NCBI GenBank assembly: GCA_020536535.1
Contig: JAHLWZ010000826.1
Coordinates: forward strand, 1 to 64,000
DNA from: Pelomyxa schiedti
Taxonomy: Eukaryota; Evosea; Pelobiontida; Pelomyxidae
Reading direction: 5' to 3'
Length of the DNA: 64,000 bases
Both the position numbers and the translations under genes were made by a program. Under the pieces are notes generated by a model, which saw only the letters and a program-made list of their open reading frames with translations, was not told the DNA's origin and did not search any database. Below are positions 21,952 to 32,649 of this stretch, piece after piece; position 1 is the stretch's first letter, and each line of letters starts with the position of its first letter.

Positions 21952-23558
21952 TTACTTTGTGGAAATGGTTACGGCATCACTCCCTGGACTGTTTTTCCTG
22001 TGCGTTATAGCCTCTCTGACGACAGAATCGAATATTTGTTGAACGTTGTCCCCTGTCTTGGCGGAACACTTCATGAACCTAAATTCGTGGTCGGCACACC
22101 ATTTCTTCACAACATGTTCATCAACCTAACTGTTAATGAGTGCAACGGAATTTTCAGGGACAGTACAAACCACTTCCTCAAGGTCAGATTTATTCCCGAC
22201 CACAAAGAACAGCACGGATTTTGTATCCAGCAATTCTTGTGCCATCTCAAAGTGGGCTCTCAAGCCACCAAATGATTGGCGATCCGACAAATCATACACA
22301 AGAAGCGCAGCATTGGCACCTGGGGGGAAAGATAAGCTTGGATCAGGATGAAATGATTGAAACCGTGAAAGTAAAGTCTTGACAGCTTCGCGTGTTGTTC
22401 TTGACCTTGTTGACATTTATGTCACATGGATCCAGAGTATCAGGAAAGATATACCCGCAGTATCCCACACTTCAACAATTTGATGAACGCCCTCACAGTC
22501 AAATGGTACTGTGCAAAAATCAACACCAACTGTAGGCTGTGATACACTTGCGTTATGCACAATAATTAGAGACGTGTTTAGACCACCTTGTATGGCACGT
22601 CCACGTTATTCTTCGAAAGTCTTCTTGCAATCGTGTCCTTTCCGCAACTGTGCACAAAGTTAAATTAAAAATAAACAAAGACAAGAACAACGCACCCAGA
22701 TGGTCCAATCAGTATCAATTTCAAATGTTCATTGACAGGTTTTGGGGTGACTGTGTTATGGGCTGAATATCTTATACGGATTGCATCCATAAGAATAGAG
22801 TCGAAAATCTGTTGAAGATTGTCTGCTGTTCTGGCACAGCACGTGATGTGCGTGTAGCCGTGATTGTCACACCAAGCTTCAATAACATGGTCCTGAACCT
22901 GAGTGTTCTGTTAATTATAAGAAATCTGGGATGAATAAGACATACTTGTTCAGTGTCAGAAATGAGCCCAATCACATAGAAAACCGCAGGTGTTTTGCCC
23001 AGCACTTCTTGAGCAATCTCAAAGTAAGACCTCAGCCCATCAAATGATTGGTGATCAGATGCATCATAGACAAGCATAACAGCGTCCGCACCTTGATTCA
23101 TACGTGAATACAAGCAAAGGGAAAGAAAAATGAACCGTGGAAGTACAGTCTTGAAGACATTGGGTGCTGCTCTTGACCTGAAAAATTCCAGTTACGCTGC
23201 ACAACATATAATCACATCAGGAAAAATACCACAAGTATTCCACACTTGAACCGTTTGATGAATTCCACCGTGGTCAAACGGCACCGTGCAAAAATCAGCA
23301 CAATCAACAGTGGGCTACCATATATATGAAATCACGTAGTTAGGCATAATAACAGGAAATTGGAGCACAAGTGCACCCAGATACCTCAATTGAGAGAGGT
23401 TCCCTCCCCAACAGTCTTCTGAAAATCATGTACTTTCCAGCACTGTTATTATTATGTGCAATTAGAGTGAAATTGGTTTGCCACTCTCTTCCTTTCCACA
23501 ATGAAACACACCCGCACGGTCCCATCAATATCAATTTCAAGTCATCGTCCCGAGACGG
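21952..23558 (-). CDS. tandem double Rab-like GTPase
   Basis: One continuous frame, after removing short introns, encodes two Rab/Ras-like domains. Domain 1 (about 23558-22800): LKLILMGPCG-AGKY, PTVDCADFCTVPF, VWNTCGQEQHPMSSRLYFHG, ADAVMLVYDASD, VIGLISD. Domain 2 (about 22730-21952): LKLILIGPSG-CGKDT, PTVGVDFCTVPF, VWDTAGQEQHAKL, NAALLVYDLSD, VVGNKSD, KCSAKTGDNVQQIFDS. The linker (IRIRYSAHNTVTPKPVNEH) is read through without a stop, so they form one protein of about 430 residues. Domain 1 has lost the Ser/Thr of the P-loop, the DTAG Asp and Ala, and the NKxD motif; domain 2 keeps G3, G4 and G5 but has Asp at the P-loop Ser/Thr position. There is no C-terminal prenylation cysteine (ends TISTK). 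The first exon upstream of 23558 is unresolved because a stop precedes it in frame. Confidence 0.7.
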
Positions 23559-23947
23559 CTACGTTGCCGTTGCCATTCAACAAGTGCCTGAGAGTACAAA
23601 ATTTGACAGGACCCGGTCCGACTGCCACCCACACCATAAAGAAAAACATTACAAAAATTAGGCAAGGGTGTTGGAAGCAATAAAACAGCTCCCCCTAATT
23701 CACAATGGGTCATGTTCTCTTCTATTAAATGAGCAGCATAAAGATGGAGTCGGATCCTGTTTGGCCTCCGACAGGACACAAACTGTGGAATTGTGATGTT
23801 TTTTATGTTGCTGGAACTGAAGATAAAGAAAGGACGAGATGCCGAGTTCAAATTGTAACGAATTAAGTTTTTATTTTCAGCTGAAGGGTAGACAATAACA
23901 ACACAAACTGACATTAACAATGAAGAAGGGATAGCCTTCTTCAAGAT

Positions 23948-26900
23948 TTAAGACTTATCTGCTGGGTTCTCCTCAAACAGATACAAAGTCGGACTGAGAG
24001 AGGGATTCCTCCGGATGGTTACGTGCACCTCAGGGCGGCCCACACAGAACACATAGTAGATATGGAAACACTCGCCCTGAGAGAGTGCAAACTCCCACTC
24101 CCGGCGGCTCAGCGGGAAGAAGTGGGATGTCTGCTCCACAGTGGATTTCACTTCCACGAATATCGGCGGTGTGCCCTCAACTTTCAGGTCGTAGCACTGG
24201 CCAGATTCCTCTCCGGCCTCGTTCAGCCACTTCACCCGGGTAACCCCATAAGTTTGTTGCAGGAGCCGGAACACCAGTTCTTCGCCCCAGTTCCCTATAC
24301 TCTTGATGCTCAAGTCCGCGCTGTTTAGCGTCCTCATGTGCCTCAGGGCCGCTCTGACATCCACAGGAACCGCCGGAGTTTCATCGGCGTTTGAAACGGA
24401 GACAAGTGCTTTTCGCGGAAGTGCCGGTTCCTTTCCCGGCTCCATTCCTCTGAAATGTTCGGCCCTCCTGGGCCCGTTGGACTCTGACGAGGCTCGTTCA
24501 ACTGAGGATGTGGTTGTGGTAGTATTGCTCTCTGTATCGTTGTTTCTGTCATCATCACCATCACCTCCGGGTCCTTCTTCAGAGGCTGCTGCTGATGCCG
24601 TGGGCTTACGATTTCGTGATGGTTTGGATGTCTTGGGGACCTCTCTTTGTTGCTCTGGTTGGGTTCTTTCTGCTGACTTTGCAGCAGGTTGTTCTCCCTC
24701 ATGTGTGCAGGATGTATGCTGTGATGTATGCTCCATGTTGGGTTCGGGGTCGGTTGAAGAGCTTTTGACGGGAGCAGGGCTTTCTTGCAGAATGCTAGGT
24801 TCTATTAAGGATACTGTCTGTGTACTCGAGGATGTTTTTGGCGTCCTCAGCTTCGTGGGATCGGTATTTATGAGGTCCTTGCACGAGGGAGCGTTTGGTG
24901 GGAATGATGGCACCGGTGGTCTCTTGGGTTTCTTCACTTCGTCCTCCTCTTCGGGTTGAAGTGCTTTGCTCAAGACAAACGCCCAGGGTTTATCTGGTAC
25001 TTCTGGTTGCTCGGTTATGTGTTTGAAGAGACGACGCAGATTGTGGGGAGACTCGGCAACGGTGCACAACCGACCCGCCAGGTCATCTGAAGTTGCGGAA
25101 TTCAGACCAAAGGTTCGCAACAATTCGACAAGTACATCTTGTAGCTCTGCCTGCTCTGTGACAAATAAGAACTTAGATTTATCCAAGGCACAACGAGCAC
25201 TTCTGGTGACTGTCACTGTGGTTGACTGTATGTGAAACTTAACGTCAAGAACATGTGTGGTGCTGAATTGCACTTGGGAGAGTGTCTCTGCAAAGTGAGT
25301 CTTCAGAGATTGGTAGAGTTCAGGGAACTGGTAGCACAGAACCTTCTGCACTAAGGGGAGTAGAGAGAGTACTTGTTCTTCATGACGCGAGCCTGGAATG
25401 CAGATAACGCCTTTTTCAACTGTCCTTTCAGCAACTTCTGACAAACACCTGATCCCAAGGGAACGAAGTAATGGAGAAAAGCTGGTAATTTGTTCGAGTG
25501 TCCAGAACAAGAAATGAGCACTTGAATGAAGGAAATTATCCACTAAATCTTGATCATCTCCAATATACAAATTCTCTGTGGAAACCCATTTGAGATCTTT
25601 TGTGGGCCATATTTCACTTGAACCCAGTGATTCAATACCTATTTTTTGCTCGTGCCACCAAGACAACAGCTTTCCGACAAGTGATGCAAGGCTTTCAAAC
25701 TTTGTACGGTTTTGTGTGCACATTGCAGCTATGGCAGAAAGGTATTGCTGTGGAGTTGGGAAAGCAGGGACACCGAGTATGTCTGTGAAAAAAGGATTCA
25801 AGATGTCGGGATATCCGCAGGCTTTCAATATGTACACAGGTAAGGATGAGTATTGAACCATGCCTAGGTTGTCACTAAGGCAAGCCTCTGATGCTGGAAC
25901 AAATTTATGTTGATCAGCAATAAATACAGTTTTTGGGATCAACTCCTTCAGTGGGGACTGTGCCAGGGAACTATACGCAATCTCGTAGACACGAATCATT
26001 TGCTGCAAAGAAATCTTTCTGAGATCGTCAACGGAGGCAGAATCTGACCACCTGCTCCAATGCTCAAGAAGAATAGTCGGATCAAAGTCACGGCTATGGA
26101 CAATTTGAAGCTTTGTTGCCAGAACTTCGTTTGGTTGAATCGAGTGAACCCCGAAGTTTATGTACTCCACCAGATTACCAAATACACTTTCCAAGAATGC
26201 AGAGTGCATCATGATCCGATCAGGTGCCGCCAACCTACCAAAAGAGGTAGGAAGCCAATTTCGTCTCCGGAGTGACAGTAATACAGAAGAAGGTATCTCA
26301 CTTATCAATAACCCAGAGGTATCAACAACTTTGGCGGCACATCGATCGCGGATGAATTCGTTCGATTGAGTAAAAAGCCAGCAGGTGAATTGTTGCATTA
26401 ACGTAAATTTAATAAGACCCTCTTCCGCTTTTGATAATATTGCATCCAAGTCTGGGGAAGTCCAGTCTGCAATTGAAACGCTTTGGTGGTTTTCTCGTAA
26501 GTCACGGGTAAAAGTATTCCAGGGGCAATCGGGTTGTGCCAACTCTTGACATGTGCTGAGCACTTGAGATGATTTGAACTTGACTTGTGAGTCAACACCA
26601 ATTTGCCGGAAAAATTCTGGATAGAACTGCTGAGCAAAAGTCCTTGCTTGTTGAAGGTAAATTGGGTGAAGCAATGTGAGATCCGCAATTGTGAGGATTT
26701 CTGTGGGGAAAGTAGACTGGTCATTGACCTGGTATTCCCGTCCAAAGTATACACTATCTCCGGCATGCACATATCCCTTATTGGTCAAAAGTACAATGAA
26801 AGGCTTCACTTTATTTATCAGTTTTCCTCCAGACCTACATTCCATGCAAGATCCCCAGTGTTGCTGAAGAAAAACAAGTTGACTTGAAAGTACCTCAGTG

Positions 26901-29900
26901 TTTGGTGAAATATCCTGGTGGAACTTGTACTGTTTGAAGATTTCAGTAATGAAAGGAATCACGTGGTACGAGATGACAGAATGTTCATCAAAGTCACTTA
27001 GGCCGAGATGGCGGAGTAATGGAATGGAGAGAGGCGTGAGCAAACCCTTGGCAATGAAGTGTATATTACGCACAAAGGGCAATTTTTTCCAACCGGTATG
27101 AACGCTATTGCTAGGGAAAAAAACAGTTTCGTGAAGAGATTTTGGAGATGCATTCACCGCTCCAGTTTCTTTTCTCCCATCTTGCGTGAGCGACACAATT
27201 CTCAAAACTGGTGAGTGTTTGAGTTCTTCTGTTACCACTTCCTGATTATATCGGGAGCTCGTTCTAAACTGAACCGCCAGCCACTCTATCCAAGAGAGAA
27301 GTTCACCATCTGAGATAGATGAAATATCCGGCATCTCATGTGAATGCTCTCGCTCTTCATTCAGGGATTTGTTACTCAGACAATTAATGACACTGATCAT
27401 GTGATGGGGGGAAAAGAAGTCAATTCCCATACTCAGTGCCAAGGTCTCAGGCAGCTTAATGTCAGGGTGCATAAAATATTTACCAAGTGTTTGGAGGAGA
27501 AGCATTTCAGAAATAGGTGCTGGATCTCCTATTGGTGGCATTAAAACCCTTCCTGGGCAGACTGGGTCATTGCTGCTGCTACATAGCCAGCTTTTCTGCT
27601 GCATCTCTTTTGCAATACTGGTAACTACAGGCCGGAAGAAATCAAGTACAGGTGGTATAGTAGGAAGAAGGGAAGCAAGTTGAGAAGCAGTACTTGAAGG
27701 CTGGATTCCAATGGAGAGTTGATGGCAGGTGAAAGCACACGCACAGGCCATAAATACATCACATACTTTGGTGCGCAACCACAGATTCCATTTATTATCA
27801 GCCACGATATCTTCACGTGAAGACGGTACCACCCAGTCTGCTTGACAGATGAAACGCATCCCGTAATGTTTAAGGGGGAGAAAGGCAAAGACTTGTTGTT
27901 CTTCAGGTGACTCAGTTTGTTTAAGAGGCATTGCCACACATACTTCAGCATCCCCTGCCATATTATTTTGACTACATGTAACACCAACTTCAGATTTGAA
28001 GATGCGTCTTGCCACAACCCACTGCTCTACTATTGCATCTGTGGAGCACTCTTGGGAAAATTCGTGGTTACACAGTTCTACTAAGGCACAGTGGTGCTCT
28101 GTGTTGCAAGCGAGTTCCTTGACGATTCTTCGTTGCATTATATGAGTCTTGCCACTGACGTGATCCTTCACAGTGATTTTGGACAGTTTCTTCAAAAACA
28201 TGAGAAGAGTGGCAGTGATTTCTTCGAATTTAGCACAGAGAATTCCAGCCAAGTCGGGCTGCAGTTTGAGAGGAAGCTGAATCTCTGTTATGCTGGGATC
28301 AGGGTAAGGTTTTTCTGGCAATTCCTCAACCCACTCTGGTGTAATCATCCCTAGAAGAGAGGAAGCATTGAAGCGAAAGTGATAGCCCCCACTGTGAATC
28401 TCGGGATAGTCGGTCACACGGAACACACTCTTGAATCCAATGCCTTTATGCCCAATATATCCAGGTTGGTTTGCTTTGGAACTTTTAACTCCACACAAAG
28501 CTACAAGATCTTTTTCAGTGAACCCAATTTCATTGTTTTGGATGACAATGCGATCCTTAAAAATGTTGAAATCAAGGTATGGCAATGCACTGGTTGTATA
28601 CTTGTTGTCTTCAGCATTTTGTACGATTTCAAGAACAAAATGAGAGGCTTGAGAATATAACTCTGTGCTTAGATTTTTTAAGCAATTCTCCAGAGAGGTG
28701 CACATTGCATTTGAGTGATTGCTTGGTGAATATTCTGCCCTGATCTTATCGACCTTCTCTTGGCATGCCTGTAAGTGATCTTGAGAAGTATGAAGAGTTG
28801 CTTGAGTGGCAGTCTCGTGACCAGGGCAGGGCCCGGGAATTGGTACTTCCACTTGGAGGGGAAGACTTGGAGTTGAAGCAGAAGTTGTAGTGGAGGGTTC
28901 GGTTTTAGGAGTGGGAGATGGGGTACCGAGTTGGGCGATTGGAATTTTGGTACTTGTTGCATCATGCCCGGCTAACATCGGGACAAATGAGTCTGGAGAG
29001 GGTACACACATTTTGATGTGTTTGACGAAAAGATCTAAAAGCGGTTGAACCATATGTCTGGCACCAATCTGGCTTAGGACACAGAAATCATTGCGAGACT
29101 CGGAGGCCTGCACAATACTATCCTTGTACTTAGGATTCAGTTTGAAAAATTCTCCAATAAAAAGAGTGTAAGTTGCAGGATAGTTCTGCTGGAGGATCGT
29201 GGGTAGTGCATTAATTGTATCCAAGATGAATCGGGCAAGACTCCTTGGAGTTTCCTATTTAACAGTCAAAATGGAGGATAAAATAACGCAACTAACCTCC
29301 TGAAGTCTCAAGCAAAGAGCTTGCTTGTAGAGAGAAGAAAGCAGCGCTACGGGAAGTTGAGCACCATCCCGCCAGAGGAGAGATACAAATTGTATGGCAA
29401 GGCTACTTGCTGGACCAGTAATAGCCGCGTCTTTGAACTTTTCCTCACTGGGATACCCATCAATGGCCAAGTACTGTCCCGGGGAATACTCCAGAATTGG
29501 GTGTTCACAGCCCCACTGAATGTAATGGCTCTCCAAGAATTCCCCCAAGTCACCAAATTTGCCTTTAAATTGGGCATCCCAGTGGCACCATACACTGATG
29601 TCAGTCAATAATGGAGTGGTTTTCAAAAATGTAATTACTTCTGTAGGGTTCAACTTTTCAACTCCCAAGGGGGAAGATATACATTGCTCCGCACCACACA
29701 CCAGTGTTGCAGCAGACCGTATTTTATTTGTGATTGAATGAGATCCAGGTGAACTTTCCGAGAGGAGAGCTTGTATTGTACCCTTGCCAAGGTCTGTTAT
29801 GTGATTGACGCCATAGAAAGAGCAGAGTGCAGTACTTGCTAATTCTGTATTGCCATTGCATGCTTCAGTACATTGTACAACATGTCCAATCATTTGTGAT

Positions 29901-32096
29901 GTTCTAACTCGAGAGGTGGAGGCTGACCGCTTTTCTAGAGATTTCCGCAGCAGTGTAGACTGTGATAGATACTTGACAAAGGACTGTCCCTCGGGAGAAA
30001 TCTCACGAAAGTCCTCTGCTGATACCTGTTTCAATACGGCTTCTTCCACCAGTGAAAGAAACTCAGGATCACCAGAAGTGCCAGGTGTTGCATCTATTGC
30101 CTGTTGTATGAGTTCTTCAAGATTCTGGGCAGATGGTTTGAGGGAGTTTCGTAAATCGGCACCAAATCTGCCTCCTAGAGTAGTCAAGGAACCCAATCCA
30201 AGGTCTTGGGCGTTGTCGGCCACAAATTTCACAAATTCAAGGCCTCCAGTTAAGACGGAAAATGGCTTTTTCAAAGCTTTCTCACATTTTTCCTGAAGAA
30301 GGGCTAGATCCTCCAGCGATTTGGGTGGTGTGGTTGCGGCAAAGACTTTGCATAATGTAGTTAGTGTTTTGCGCCTTAGCTGCTTAGGGGTTCCTTTTTG
30401 CTCCATAAAGAGTGCGAAATCATCTTCAGGACGACGATACATTGTGATGTACTCAAGTGCAATTTGTGCAAGAGTGTCGTTGTTCGCCAAATGAAGACCA
30501 AAAAATTCCAAAGCATTTCTGAGATCCTCAAGTCTGAAAGTTTTCAGTAAGGAACAATGGATATTGTACTTAAAGGAAAGCATACGGTAAGTGAGTAGCC
30601 GTTTCCCAATCAGAACAAAAAATTCTGACTTTTGGATCAAATATGTTTGTGAAGTTCCCCCTCTTCAATAATAGAGCAGCCACCCAACAAAAAACAGCTT
30701 TGAGAGAAACTCCATCAACCAGTACACGGGAGGATAGAAGTCCACGAAGATTTCTACCCAGCCAATTCACAGGAACTCGCCAGTGCTGCAACCATTTGAT
30801 TGTGCACAAAACTTCTTTGTTCACATAGCACAAGTAGGACTTACTTGGGGTCTCTGGTAGGACTTCACTTGCTTTTGATACCATCTCTTGAATTGCCAAA
30901 GCTTGTTGCTTCCGGAAATTTTCAAAAGCTGATTTTGCCTCCTCCTCGTATCTTTTTATTTGCACCTCTTGCTCTTGGCGGAGAGTGTCAAAAACAGTAG
31001 AAAATGCACGGTGGTGGGACTCATCCATTGACTTTCTATTGTGAGAGTACAGTGTATAAAACAGACCCAACGATCTGACTACAGCAACTTTCGCAAGAAC
31101 CTCTACGCTAATATTGCTCCGCGCCGAGTATTCCGCTATCAGAGTGGAAGGATCTGGGCGCATGTAGCGGCGCAGCATTTCAGAAAAAATTGACACAAGG
31201 CTCTCTGAGGTGACCCTATCAACTACCTCTCTGGCGTCTGCCTCGTTGCAGTGCGGGAATTGTTTTCTCACGAGCGGATGCTCTGTGATTGGCCCCATCT
31301 TGGCGTCGGCGTAGGAGAACAGCTTCTCACTTGCCGCGAACAGATTCGCCAGATCAGAGACGGTAATAATCGGGTTTGTTGTTACTACTAGTTTCACGAG
31401 GGAATTCATCCTCTCCTCTTTCCTGCGAAAGTCTTCAAGTACTTGCGATGCCAAGACATCCTTTATAGACCCATTGTATCTCAGCATAGCCTCGTTTTTT
31501 ACTGTTTCGTAATTGACACACGCTCCGCTCCGAGCTTGGTCATCAATGATTTTTTCGCACAGGGCGTCGACAGCGTTTCTGGAAGCAGAGTGTTTTGCCA
31601 GCGGTCTGTCCGCCGAAGGCGTAGATAAATATTCACGTACTGGTGGAGGATTTGATTGAGGGAGTGGCCTGGCAGCCTCGTAGACAGAGAGCGGAATGTA
31701 CTGCTGCTTCTTGGCCTTCCGACTCGCTCCTCCGTCCCCGCGCTGTTCCTTCTGCTTGTTGTTGTTGTTGCTACCACCATGTGCCTTGTCCCCGCCCTTG
31801 GAGCCACCACGCGACTTCCCTTCAGGAGCGCACGCGGGTGCAGTTGCCAAGCTGCTACTGCTACTACTATTGGAACTTGTACTACTCGTGGTGGTGGTGG
31901 TAGTCGTAGTCGTGCTGGTGGTGGCGCCGCCGTGCTGGGGGGTCCTGGTCACAACGATGGTGATGCCGCCTGTGCTGGGCCTGCTGGGCGAGGCGGCGGT
32001 TGCTGGGACCGACGTGGCCGGCGCCTGTGGTGTTGCTGGCTGCGACGGCGGCGGGGCCGGGGACGCGGCGGCGGAGCACATGGCCGAGAGGGGCAT
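23948..32096 (-). CDS. giant NO VEIN-like protein with HSP90-type ATPase domain
   Basis: Three exons join in phase (32096-30630, 30568-29297, 29254-23948) to about 2681 residues. The first 190 residues are Pro/Ser/Gly low complexity. A helical region follows to about residue 900. The GHKL-type ATPase segment then shows the N-box text FVLEIVQNAEDN (about 28604-28640) and the G-box GHKGIGFKSVF (about 28422-28454), as in sacsin and Arabidopsis NO VEIN. The C terminus after a disordered Ser/Pro/Gln linker has SIGNWGEELVFRLLQQTYGV, WLNEAGEESGQCYDL and PIFVEVKST, the DUF3883 domain typical of NO VEIN relatives, with a nuclease-like (E)VK core. It probably acts as a large ATP-dependent chaperone-like factor; the nucleic-acid role of the end domain is inference. 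A 21-codon upstream ORF starts at about 32183. Confidence 0.8.
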
Positions 32097-32354
32097 CAGG
32101 CCGAGAGGGTTCGGGTTAGGGGCGCGGCTGTTGTTGGTGTGCGACGGCGGCGTCCTCCTCTTTGGGGCGTTGGAACGACATTAGTTTGTTTTAGGTTTTT
32201 TTTTTTGGTTTTCGCAAAGGGAAAGGGAAAGGGAAAACCATTTGGGTGCTGGAGCTAGCTGGTTGTACGGTCTCGAATACACCGTGTTTTTTTGTTTGGT
32301 TTGTACTTTTTTTTTCTTTTATCCTTTTTCGCTTTTGGTATCTCTGACTCCAGA

Positions 32355-32615
32355 CTAGATGTAACTCTTGGGAACTTGCCCAAAGTCTTTTCCAAGAGAC
32401 TTCAAGTTAGTTCCTGAGAAGAGACTGAATGTTGTGATCAGGGCAATAGCTCTCCTCTCAGAGACTGTACGACGAGTGGAGACACGTTCAGACACTGCGT
32501 GACTGGAAGCCAAGTTTGCAGGATTTGAGAAATCAAATCTTTTCTTTGGCTTTGAGTTTTCGGAAGCTTCCTTTGGGAACAAAACTGCATAGCGATGTTT
32601 TGTAGGGCGCACCAC
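32355..32615 (-). CDS. small basic protein, 86 residues, unrecognised
   Basis: The frame opens MVRPTKHRYAVLFPKEAS and ends LGKDFGQVPKSYI. It is strongly basic (many K/R), with no transmembrane helix and no cysteines. It lies between the starts and ends of two larger minus-strand genes with about 35 bases to the next. A ribosomal or mitochondrial small protein is conceivable from its charge, but no family is recognised. Confidence 0.4.
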   Translation of the reverse strand: MVRPTKHRYAVLFPKEASENSKPKKRFDFSNPANLASSHAVSERVSTRRTVSERRAIALITTFSLFSGTNLKSLGKDFGQVPKSYI

Positions 32616-32649
32616 TACGAGCGGGAAAAAGCTTAAAGTTGGTTGTTTT

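Noticed and set aside
24303-24959. 218-residue plus-strand frame within the NO VEIN-like gene
   Set aside because: Ser/Val-rich antisense of the disordered linker.
31656-32258. 200-residue plus-strand frame over the N terminus of the NO VEIN-like gene
   Set aside because: Gly/Arg/Val repeats are the shadow of the Pro/Ser/Thr low-complexity head.
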